Positions 1-6,599 of a stretch of 7,722 nt of DNA are shown here, piece by piece; position 1 is the first letter of the stretch; every line of letters starts with the position of its first letter. A model generated the notes under the pieces. It made no database searches and was not told the origin of the DNA. It saw only the letters and a list, made by a program, of their open reading frames with translations. The stretch comes from Anaerolineales bacterium (GTDB lineage Bacteria; Chloroflexota; Anaerolineae; Anaerolineales; UBA6663). The stretch spans positions 1-7,722 of the forward strand of contig JAEURM010000087.1 in NCBI GenBank assembly GCA_016789245.1. The letters are read 5' to 3'. The translations under genes were made by a program, and so were the position numbers.

Positions 1-52
1 AGGCGGCATCAGCGTTCATCTGCGCAATCTGCGTCCAGCTCACCTTACTCAT
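1..52 (-). CDS. 5' end of an unidentified ORF downstream of the recombinase (partial)
   Basis: An ATG at 52-50 on the minus strand opens a frame that stays open to the window edge and reads MSKVSWTQIAQMNADAA. It begins only 2 nt after the TGA of the recombinase gene (57-55), which is the spacing of translationally coupled genes. There is no good Shine-Dalgarno at the normal distance; a GGAG lies about 14 nt upstream, inside the recombinase gene. Seventeen residues are too few to name a family. The alternative is a chance open frame, since a 17-codon frame without a stop is common. The tight spacing is the only positive evidence. Confidence 0.4.
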   Translation of the reverse strand, partial: MSKVSWTQIAQMNADAA

Positions 53-54
53 TT

Positions 55-999
55 TCAACCGCTCGTCTCCACCAGCTTCTTCAACTTCATCCCAATCTCG
101 CGCCACTGAATTTTGCTCAGGCCTAGCTTGGCGCGAATCCGGTCAAAATCTAAGCCGGCCTTCGCATCGCGTACCGCGCACGTCCAGCGGCACATTTCAA
201 AGGAAATATGTTTTTCCAGCGTAGCGGCTTTGGTTACGTCTTCCAGCAAATACTCCAAGCGGCGGGGTGAGTATGGAAAAATCTTCTGCTCCGGCCGATA
301 GATGGCTAAATACTCATCATACGCTTTCACCCAACTTGGCTCCAGCTTCAGCTTGCGTTCTTTGTATCGGTCACGCGTATCTTTGTAACGGATCCACAGT
401 ACCGGCTCATTGGCATCCGCCACATCTACGTGATTCAACTCTAAATTTAAGCACTCATTCTTCTTAATGCCGGTTTGAAGCAAAAGCGCAAATAATAAAT
501 ACGGGCGGATATCCGGTTTATCCGCGGTGCGCCACAACTGCCGCGCGGCGTCTCGCGCCTGCTCCACTTCCGTTTCAGATAAAAACAGCGGCAAAGGGCT
601 AAGCACCGTTTGTTGAATAATTGGCTCAGCGGGGTCATGCGTCAGCACATTGGTGCCGGTGAGCCAACGAAAAAACGCTTTGAGGGAGGTGATGCGGCGG
701 GCGTAGGTTTTGGGGCTTCGGCCCCGCGCGCGCTGGTCTTGCAACCAACGTTCTAAATCGCGCGTGGTGATTTGGTTTAGACTTTTGCCCGGGCCAAAAA
801 AATCCGCAAATAAATTCAAATCGCCGCCAAAGCTCTTCACGGTGTTTTCGCGCGCGCCTTCGGTGCGCATGTGTTCATACCACGCCATAATGGCGGCTTT
901 GAGTGACACAGTATTACGCAAACCGTTGGCCTCACGTTTGGGGCGGGCCACTTCGGCTTCAGCGGTGGGTGTGGAGAACAGCGGGAGTTGTTCAGGCAT
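55..999 (-). CDS. Tyrosine recombinase/phage integrase-fold protein, probably catalytically inactive
   Basis: This 314-residue protein has the two-domain layout and the length of XerC/XerD-type recombinases. Residues about 33-130 resemble the N-terminal SAM-like core-binding domain, with 'ENTVKSFGGDLNLFADFF', 'ITTRDLERWL' and 'YARRITSLKAFFRWL'. Residues about 135-310 resemble the catalytic domain. The active-site set is mostly gone. Box I, normally TGLR..E, reads TGIKKNE (176-182), so Arg is replaced by Lys179. The HxLRH box reads EMCRW (268-272), keeping only Arg271. The LGH box reads LGL (292-294). The Tyr expected about 9 residues later is Gly303, and there is no Tyr after residue 250. By family knowledge such a protein should still bind DNA but could not cleave it. 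The ATG at 999-997 has no clear Shine-Dalgarno. No att sites or phage genes are visible. A divergent subfamily with a different active site is possible, but the fold call is fairly safe. Confidence 0.85.
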   Translation of the reverse strand: MPEQLPLFSTPTAEAEVARPKREANGLRNTVSLKAAIMAWYEHMRTEGARENTVKSFGGDLNLFADFFGPGKSLNQITTRDLERWLQDQRARGRSPKTYARRITSLKAFFRWLTGTNVLTHDPAEPIIQQTVLSPLPLFLSETEVEQARDAARQLWRTADKPDIRPYLLFALLLQTGIKKNECLNLELNHVDVADANEPVLWIRYKDTRDRYKERKLKLEPSWVKAYDEYLAIYRPEQKIFPYSPRRLEYLLEDVTKAATLEKHISFEMCRWTCAVRDAKAGLDFDRIRAKLGLSKIQWREIGMKLKKLVETSG

Positions 1000-1038
1000 A
1001 CGGCGGGTTAGAACTCAGCCAAATTCAACCAGCCGTGT

Positions 1039-1066
1039 ATCCTAGCCCAAGTTGAGGAGAAAGCAA
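1039..1066 (-). promoter_or_regulatory. Weak candidate promoter for the recombinase gene
   Basis: On the minus strand TTGCTT (1066-1061) is followed after 16 nt by TAGGAT (1044-1039), about 40 nt upstream of the recombinase ATG. The boxes match the sigma-70 consensus at 3/6 and 4/6 positions, so this is a weak call. The position between the LCP stop and the recombinase start supports it. No terminator is seen after the LCP gene, so readthrough from there is an alternative source of transcript. Confidence 0.25.
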
Positions 1067-1081
1067 ATTGAAGAGGAGCTG

Positions 1082-1123
1082 ATTACACAATACGGAATAC
1101 GAAATACGTCGTGCGTAGTGCGC
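1082..1123. repeat. Degenerate heptanucleotide tandem repeat just downstream of the LCP gene
   Basis: Six consecutive 7-nt units can be read: ATTACAC, AATACGG, AATACGA, AATACGT, CGTGCGT, AGTGCGC. The core three share AATACG exactly, and the last two share GTGCG. The similarity fades after 1123 (GTTGTGC, AGTTCGT). On the minus strand the core reads as CGTATT-type heptamers. The array lies in the 142-nt gap between the LCP stop codon (1142-1144) and the recombinase start. It has no hairpin or T-tract that would make it an obvious terminator. Confidence 0.6.
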
Positions 1124-1141
1124 GTTGTGCAGTTCGTGCGC

Positions 1142-2596
1142 TTACTTATCCGCCACCCAATCTAAGCGTGGGCAAGTGCCGTAATCTTGGCCTAGCACCA
1201 CGCGGAATTGAACGGCGTTATCGGCGGTGGGTTGCGGGGTCACGTTAGCATCGGCCACGTGCAAAACGGTTTGCAAGGTTTTGAGCGGTGAACCTTTGGC
1301 CGTGGTAGTGTAATCCACCAGTAAAGTATTGGTTTGCGTCAGCACCGTTTCCGTATTCAGCACCGGCACAAAACCTTCGTTGCGCAAAGTTTCTGCCGCT
1401 AACAGTTCCCAGCCGATGTTGCCGCTGGCATTCACCACTTCCACGCGCATCAGCGGGCGTTGCAATTGGTTGGCGCTGGGCGGCGTAAAGGCTTCGGCCA
1501 TCAGCCGTTGCAAGGCCTCCGCTTTGGGCAACAATACATCATCCCCTCTAGGGGTGAGCCATGGCGTGGTTTGGTTGGGGCCAATGGCAAAACTCCGCAG
1601 TTGCGCATCTTCTAGCTTGGTAGCCAATGGCGCAAACTGCATAGCATCCCACAAACCTAAATCCGTGGTCACCACGTCTTGAAAATCTGAATATAGACTG
1701 GGAATTTGCGGGATCAAGTTGGCGCTCCGTGCGGCGCGCAAAATAGCGCGGAGCACTTGGCGTTGGCGGTAACTACGGAAGTAATCACCACCCACCGGCC
1801 GCGCTCGCGCATACCACAGCGCCACATCACCATTCATTTGCGCCACACCAATGGGCTGGTTATACAATTCGTAATTCTCTGTTAACCGCTCATCCAATTC
1901 CGGGCTTTTCAGTTTGTACTCCGTCAGTTCGCAGTTCACGGCCACTTCCACGCCGCCCAACGTATCTACAATCTGACGGAAGCCATCAAAATTAATCAGG
2001 GCGTAATAATGAATGGGCACGCCGAGGTTGTAAAGAAGCGTTTGCTTGAGCAAAGCCGCGCCGCCCCCCGGATAATTGATTCGCTCACCGGCGTCAAACG
2101 CGGTGTTGATGCGCGTCATCCCCCACAACGGCACATACACAAACAAATCCCGCGGAATAGAAACCATGGTTACCAAACCGCTGGCCGTGTTCACCGAAAC
2201 AATAATCAATGTATCAGTGCGGTAATTTTGAGAAATGTAAGGCCGGTAATCGGTGCCGATGAGCAAGACATTGATAATGCCTTCATCCAGTTTAATGCTA
2301 GGAAGCGGCGTGGGGAACGGCGTTACCAACGTGGCGTTCGCCATGGGTGTGATGTTGTAATACCCCAGCGTGGGTTGATTAATGGGTTGTGCGGTGGGTG
2401 TGCCAGTCAGCGTGGGCCGAATGGGCGGTGTCGTAGGGTCAATTGGTGCGGCGTTGGCAACCGATACCGCCGGCTTAGCCGTGGGAGGTACCGGGCTAAT
2501 GGTAGGCGGCGCACTGGTTACCAGCGGCGTAGCGGGCGCACACGCCGCTAGCACGCTCAACGCCAGAAACAGTAACAGAGACTTGGAGAACGTCAC
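1142..2596 (-). CDS. LCP (LytR-CpsA-Psr) family glycopolymer transferase, lipoprotein-anchored, with LytR_C domain
   Basis: This 484-residue protein most likely attaches an anionic or other glycopolymer from a lipid carrier to peptidoglycan outside the membrane, as LCP enzymes do. The N-terminus is a type II signal peptide: a hydrophobic stretch at 7-18 and the lipobox LAAC at 16-19, so Cys19 would be lipidated. Residues 20-100 form a Pro/Thr/Ala-rich linker. The LCP domain spans about 105-290 and keeps the family's charged residues: GTD (114-116), YRTD (125-128), IPRD (147-150), RINTA (162-166), WYARAR (261-266) and GDYFRSYRQRQ (270-280). A LytR_C-type domain follows at about 382-470 ('MRVEVVNASG'). 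The start is GTG at 2596-2594; it fits the signal peptide, but no Shine-Dalgarno is seen and the frame is open further upstream. Anchoring by a lipobox rather than an uncleaved TM helix is unlike the best-known LCP proteins. A regulatory role (old 'LytR attenuator' name) is less likely. Confidence 0.9.
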   Translation of the reverse strand: MTFSKSLLLFLALSVLAACAPATPLVTSAPPTISPVPPTAKPAVSVANAAPIDPTTPPIRPTLTGTPTAQPINQPTLGYYNITPMANATLVTPFPTPLPSIKLDEGIINVLLIGTDYRPYISQNYRTDTLIIVSVNTASGLVTMVSIPRDLFVYVPLWGMTRINTAFDAGERINYPGGGAALLKQTLLYNLGVPIHYYALINFDGFRQIVDTLGGVEVAVNCELTEYKLKSPELDERLTENYELYNQPIGVAQMNGDVALWYARARPVGGDYFRSYRQRQVLRAILRAARSANLIPQIPSLYSDFQDVVTTDLGLWDAMQFAPLATKLEDAQLRSFAIGPNQTTPWLTPRGDDVLLPKAEALQRLMAEAFTPPSANQLQRPLMRVEVVNASGNIGWELLAAETLRNEGFVPVLNTETVLTQTNTLLVDYTTTAKGSPLKTLQTVLHVADANVTPQPTADNAVQFRVVLGQDYGTCPRLDWVADK

Positions 2597-2611
2597 AGTT
2601 CGATACGAAAG

Positions 2612-2637
2612 TAAAGACGCACCTATGTGCGTCTTTA
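2612..2637 (-). terminator. Perfect 11-bp hairpin between kinase and LCP genes (terminator or LCP leader hairpin)
   Basis: TAAAGACGCAC (2612-2622) and its exact reverse complement (2627-2637) flank the 4-nt loop CTAT. The hairpin starts 39 nt after the kinase stop codon and ends 15 nt before the LCP GTG. Read on the minus strand it is followed by ACTTTCG beyond the stem's own TTTA, so the U-tract is poor for an intrinsic terminator. A TATAAT box lies just upstream (2651-2656), so the same hairpin could form at the 5' end of the LCP mRNA. Its existence is certain from sequence; its role is not. Confidence 0.6.
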
Positions 2638-2650
2638 GAGCAATGCGGAA

Positions 2651-2656
2651 ATTATA
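2651..2656 (-). promoter_or_regulatory. Candidate -10 box of an LCP gene promoter
   Basis: An exact TATAAT lies on the minus strand about 55 nt upstream of the LCP start codon and just after the kinase stop. No good -35 is present; TAAACC at 17 nt or TTAAAC at 18 nt matches 3/6. If used, transcription would start near 2644 and the 11-bp hairpin at 2612-2637 would be the first structure in the message. Confidence 0.4.
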
Positions 2657-2676
2657 CTGCGATGCGGCGCGAAGGT

Positions 2677-5600
2677 TTAATGCCCGTTGCTTAAGCCGTT
2701 AACCGGGTGGGTGTGCACCGGCAGGAGCACATTGAAGGTACTCCCCACCCCCGGCTCACTCATCAGCCAAATGCGGCCACCGTGGGCCTCCACCAACGCT
2801 TTAGCCACAGAAAGGCCAACGCCGCTTTCACCTAAGCCGGCAATCAGTGGCGCATCCGCGCGGTAGAAGCGGCCAAACACCCGGGGCTGATCTTCCGGCG
2901 CAATGCCGCCGCCCGTATCCTTCACGGCCACTTTTAAGGCGGGCTCTGGCTCACCTGCAAAGCCCGGCGCGTTTTCTTCCGTAATTCGCAATACCACCTC
3001 CCCCTCCGGCCCACAGGCATTGCCCGCGTTGGCCAGCAGGTGCGTGAGGATTTGGCGCAGAGAATCCCGATCAGCGCTGATGGGCGGCAGGTCATCTTTC
3101 ACATCTAAACGCAGGCTGATGCTCTTATCACGGTATTGCTCACTACAGCCCATAATGGCTTCATCCACAATCTGCAAAACATCTACGCTCTCCGGCGTTA
3201 AATCCAGTGAGCCTGAATCAATGTTCGTGACGTGAATCAAATCATTGAGCAGAACGCCCATGCGCTCACAGGAGGCCTTAATGCGCTCCAAAAACTTGCG
3301 TTGCAGTGTGCCCAGAATGCCCACGGACTCACCCAGCAATAACTCGGAGTAGCCCATGATGGACGACATAGGCTGGCGTAATTCCTGCGTCAGCGAAGCA
3401 ATTACTTCCATAGAAGCTTCGGGCAGGAATGGGCGCGCTTCCGTGGGAGAAGTGGCCACACCGTTTTCAGGGGTCAGGGCACGCAGAGCGGCTTGCACTT
3501 CGCTCAACTGCCGTTCTTTTTCAGCCAGTTGTTTTTGCGCTACCGTAAGCAGTTGCGTTTGACGCGAAAGCTCTGCCAGCGAGTTATTGGCATTGCCTAA
3601 ATCGCGCTTGTGCTTTTCTAGCTCAGTTTCGTGTTGTTTGAGTTTGGCCTGCGCTTTGCTGGTGGCCGCTTTGGCAGTTTCTAGCTCAGTCTTCAACGCG
3701 GCTAGTTGTGTTTCCGTTTCACCGCCTACCGCTGGGCGCTCCGTCAAGGTAGCCCGCGCGTGTTCCAACTCGCTCTGAAATTTTTGCAATTCAACTTGGA
3801 GCTGAATCAGTTGCCCACTCTGCGCCTGCAATTGCTGATTCTTATCGGCCAAGTTTTGCGCGGCCTGCGCCTGCAGTTCATCCAATTGCGCCTGCGCCGT
3901 CTTCATCCGTTGCGAGTGTTCCAGCTCATACGTGGCCCACTGCGCACGCGCCTCGGTGAGGGTGGCTTCGGCGGCCACCAATTGGGCGCGCACCGTGTGG
4001 AGTTCTTGGCGCAGGCCAGCCGCTTCAGTTTGTGTGGTCTCTAATTGCTGGCGCGCTTCACCATGAGTAGTTTGCAAGGTTTTCAGCGTGGCTTGGGCGG
4101 GCGTCAGTTGCTCATGCGCCGCTTTCAGTTCGGCTTGTTGGTGCGCAATCAACTTCTCAAAATCAATCAGTTGCTGGTCACGCGTCATCAATTGATTTTG
4201 CGCGGTGGCCAACGCAGTCAGCGTTTCAGTCAGTTGGGTGTTTAGGGATTCAAACTCCGTTTGCTCCGCTTCCACCTTCACGGCCTGCGCGGCCAATTCC
4301 AAGGCATTCGTTTGAGATTCCGCCAATTGCTCGCGCGTGGTTTGCAGTTCGGCAGTAAGCCGTTCTTGGACGTGGCGGGCTTGCTCCACCACCGCTCGCA
4401 TTTGCTCGTTTACATCAGTCCGCATCGCCGCCATTTGTTGCTCGGCCTGCGTCAATTGCGCCCGCAGTTGGTCAAGCTCAGCGGCTTGCTGGCGCACTTG
4501 GTCTTCGCTGGGCAGAAGTTTAATCCGGGCCGTTTCTGCCTCCTGCCATTGCACCTCACGCGCCTGCCAATTTTCAATTTCACGTTGCAGGGCGGCGGCT
4601 TTCTCTTGCCACTCAGTAGCGCCCTGCTCCGCCGCTAGTAATTGGTTGCGCACCTCCGTCAAGCGGGCATCCGCTTCGGCTTGCGCTTTTAATTGCAACG
4701 CCGCTTCGGCCTGCTGATGTTGCGTGTTCAGTTCCAGCAAGCGGTTCTCTAGCGCACTCATATCGGCCAACAGCCGATTAATTTCAGTAGTATGTTTCTC
4801 CGTCAGCACTTGCTCTTGCCCGCCAGTTTGGCCCAACTGGTTTTGGGCGGCTTGCAATTCCGCCTGCAGGCGCTCCACTTGAGCCTGTTGCTGGGTAAAC
4901 GTTTTGGCCGTGGAACGCAACGGTTCTAACTCATTGCGCAATTCCGCTTGTTTATTTTCAGCCGAGGCCAACTTATCCCGCAGAGCCGTCAGCTCAGTTT
5001 CTAATTCTGTAGACCGGGTGCGTTGGGCCGCCAACTCCGCTTCCGTGGTTTGCAGTTGCTCTTTCCATTCCGCTTCCAATGCGCTCCACTGGCTGGCTTG
5101 CGCGGCCCATGCGGTAAGTTGCGCCGCGTCCGCCACTTGCGTGCTGTTGGCCGTTTCCATCTCTTGCCGTAATTGCAGAATATCCGCGTTTAGGCGCTCA
5201 GCTTGGGCTTGCGCCGTTTCTAGCGCAATATGGAGTTGATCCGCCTCCAAGCGGGCGGCACGGCGCGCATCTTCGGCGGCAGAAGCTTGCGTTTGCGCTT
5301 TATCTAAACTCCGCACCAAACGATTGAGTTTGCTCTCACTGCTCAACGCTTCGGCCAACGGCTCGGCTAATGCTTTCAGCGCGGCTTCATCCTCCGGCGA
5401 CCAATTCCAGCGCGGATGCAGATTGGTGACCACTAAAGTGCCGTTGGCGGGATGACTATTAAATTTAAGCGGCACAATCAGTGTGGGGCCAGTTTGGTTA
5501 AAGTTGGCCGCGCTAAGTAAACGCCGCAGTTCGGGGCCGTTTTGTTCTGGCCGCAAACGCGTTACTACGTTGGTACTCAACGCCGTTTTCAAATCGGGTG

Positions 5601-6405
5601 TATCAGTAGTGGCAAAGCGCGTGCCTTGCTGAACGAGATTTTTGGCACGTTCATACGCCGCTAGCACTTGAATCGTGCCCAGTTCATCCGGCAGTGAAGT
5701 GAGCAAAGCAATATCAGCTTGTAAGGCGTTGCCCACCGCTTGCACGGCGCGTTGCGCTAAATCTTCTGCATTGGTGGAAGATTGCAAGGAGGCCCGCGTG
5801 GCTACGGTGCGCGCATCTAAACGCCGCACGCCCGAAGCGCCGGGTGTAGGCGGAAACGTTTCTGGTTGGGGAAGTGAAAAGGAACTGCGGCGGTACACCA
5901 GCCCGGCAAATAGCGGCAGAACTAGAATTTCCATCAGCCACACAATACCGGGCGCATTGGTGATTTTCCAAATGAAAGAAATTTGTAGTAGATGAGCCAG
6001 CGCCAGCGCAACCAGCATGAACACGCCAATGGGCCAACGTTGAGGCCGTAAGGCCAGAAGGGCCAACAGGCCCAAGCCGAGCAAAACCAGTTGGGCCACC
6101 TCCCACGCAAATTCTTGCATGGAGCCGTTATAGAGCGTAACGCCACCGTTAATATCTTGCGCCCACAAAAACCAGCCAGCCACCGCACCCACTGCCGTAA
6201 GGCCCAACAAGCCTACAATTAATAAGTCTGCCCAGAGTTTAGGTTGTGGAAAGGCCAAGCACCAAATCAACACAATCAGGCTGAAGGTGCCTACCGCCCG
6301 GGCCAAAGGGGGCAGAACTAGTAAACTATGCAATAAACCTTGGGCACTGAGGAGGGCTAAAATAATGGAAATGATGGCGATAAAAGCTAACAGGCTAGCC
6401 CCCAA
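2677..6405 (-). CDS. Multi-TM / GAF / long coiled-coil sensor histidine-kinase-like protein lacking the phospho-acceptor His
   Basis: This 1242-residue product starts at TTG (6405-6403). Six hydrophobic helices are seen at about 5-24, 37-52, 60-82, 103-119, 124-146 and 153-171. A GAF-like sensory domain follows at about 205-355, then roughly 620 residues (355-978) of Ala/Gln/Glu/Leu-rich coiled coil with few breaks (Pro497, Pro632, Pro769, Pro891). A DHp-like helix pair is at 1000-1065 and a HATPase_c domain at about 1107-1235. The H-box reads LTQELRQPM with Gln1007 (codon CAG) in place of His. The ATP-site boxes look intact: N box around Asn1126, DTGGG (1163-1167), the FGRF F-box, and GESGVGL (1192-1198). 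The protein therefore probably binds ATP but cannot autophosphorylate at the usual His. No response regulator gene is in the window. The true start is probably ATG 6560, which lies in another frame, giving about 1294 residues and a seventh helix. The domain call is strong; signal and partner are unknown. Confidence 0.88.
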   Translation of the reverse strand: MGASLLAFIAIISIILALLSAQGLLHSLLVLPPLARAVGTFSLIVLIWCLAFPQPKLWADLLIVGLLGLTAVGAVAGWFLWAQDINGGVTLYNGSMQEFAWEVAQLVLLGLGLLALLALRPQRWPIGVFMLVALALAHLLQISFIWKITNAPGIVWLMEILVLPLFAGLVYRRSSFSLPQPETFPPTPGASGVRRLDARTVATRASLQSSTNAEDLAQRAVQAVGNALQADIALLTSLPDELGTIQVLAAYERAKNLVQQGTRFATTDTPDLKTALSTNVVTRLRPEQNGPELRRLLSAANFNQTGPTLIVPLKFNSHPANGTLVVTNLHPRWNWSPEDEAALKALAEPLAEALSSESKLNRLVRSLDKAQTQASAAEDARRAARLEADQLHIALETAQAQAERLNADILQLRQEMETANSTQVADAAQLTAWAAQASQWSALEAEWKEQLQTTEAELAAQRTRSTELETELTALRDKLASAENKQAELRNELEPLRSTAKTFTQQQAQVERLQAELQAAQNQLGQTGGQEQVLTEKHTTEINRLLADMSALENRLLELNTQHQQAEAALQLKAQAEADARLTEVRNQLLAAEQGATEWQEKAAALQREIENWQAREVQWQEAETARIKLLPSEDQVRQQAAELDQLRAQLTQAEQQMAAMRTDVNEQMRAVVEQARHVQERLTAELQTTREQLAESQTNALELAAQAVKVEAEQTEFESLNTQLTETLTALATAQNQLMTRDQQLIDFEKLIAHQQAELKAAHEQLTPAQATLKTLQTTHGEARQQLETTQTEAAGLRQELHTVRAQLVAAEATLTEARAQWATYELEHSQRMKTAQAQLDELQAQAAQNLADKNQQLQAQSGQLIQLQVELQKFQSELEHARATLTERPAVGGETETQLAALKTELETAKAATSKAQAKLKQHETELEKHKRDLGNANNSLAELSRQTQLLTVAQKQLAEKERQLSEVQAALRALTPENGVATSPTEARPFLPEASMEVIASLTQELRQPMSSIMGYSELLLGESVGILGTLQRKFLERIKASCERMGVLLNDLIHVTNIDSGSLDLTPESVDVLQIVDEAIMGCSEQYRDKSISLRLDVKDDLPPISADRDSLRQILTHLLANAGNACGPEGEVVLRITEENAPGFAGEPEPALKVAVKDTGGGIAPEDQPRVFGRFYRADAPLIAGLGESGVGLSVAKALVEAHGGRIWLMSEPGVGSTFNVLLPVHTHPVNGLSNGH

Positions 6406-6407
6406 AG

Positions 6408-6560
6408 CTAAGCGAGCGGCGGTGGCCGTGCGTTCCCGCCGCCATTCGGCGAGGGAATGGCCGCCGCTGTTTGCAGAACAAAGAACACGATGAAGTGATA
6501 CACCAAATTACCGGGTGGCTCACCTATGACGGCTACTAGTTCTTTGAGAATCTCAGGCAT
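6408..6560 (-). other. Out-of-frame N-terminal coding segment of the sensor kinase (50 codons, frameshifted)
   Basis: An ATG at 6560-6558 opens a 50-codon frame, ending in TAG at 6410-6408, that begins MPEILKELVAVIGEPPGNL. It continues into a hydrophobic helix, VYHFIVFFVLQTAAA, and then turns to implausible Pro/Gly-rich sequence. The kinase frame is open from 6507 down and reads AEWRRERTATAAR just before its TTG codon, which is the basic segment expected after a membrane helix. Joining the two by a -1 shift (one missing base) somewhere between about 6500 and 6440 gives a continuous membrane protein with 52 extra residues. A promoter -10 lies about 40 nt upstream of this ATG. A sequencing or assembly error, a real mutation, or recoding would all produce this picture. 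A separate 50-residue peptide is the less likely alternative. Confidence 0.7.
6441..6461. repeat. Perfect 7-bp inverted repeat at the kinase frameshift site
   Basis: GCCATTC (6441-6447) and GAATGGC (6455-6461) flank a 7-nt loop, GGCGAGG, and sit within a GCGGC-rich stretch. The inverted repeat lies inside the interval where the kinase reading frame must shift. A structure like this can cause base-calling compression, or could act on a ribosome. No canonical X XXY YYZ slippery heptamer is seen just before it in the minus-strand frame. Confidence 0.6.
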
Positions 6561-6599
6561 ACGGTCTACTAACTTCGTCTCGCTTTTGGTTTGTTATGG

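Noticed and set aside
55..999. Active prophage or integrative-element integrase, or housekeeping XerC/XerD
   Set aside because: No att repeats, tRNA target or phage genes are visible, and the nucleophilic Tyr and most other catalytic residues are absent.
1082..1140. CRISPR array or attachment site in the short-repeat gap
   Set aside because: The units are 7 nt with no spacers and no repeats of CRISPR length.
3356..5239. Several long open frames on the plus strand opposite the kinase coiled coil
   Set aside because: They lie antisense to a strongly supported coding region rich in CAG/GCG/GAA-type codons, whose reverse complements rarely form stops. Their products are Ser/Ala/Cys- or Leu/Arg-rich and low in complexity, with no recognisable domain.
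6441..6510. Programmed -1 ribosomal frameshift in the kinase gene
   Set aside because: A hairpin is present, but there is no X XXY YYZ slippery heptamer in the correct phase before it. A sequence error or mutation is the simpler reading, so I keep recoding only as a possibility.
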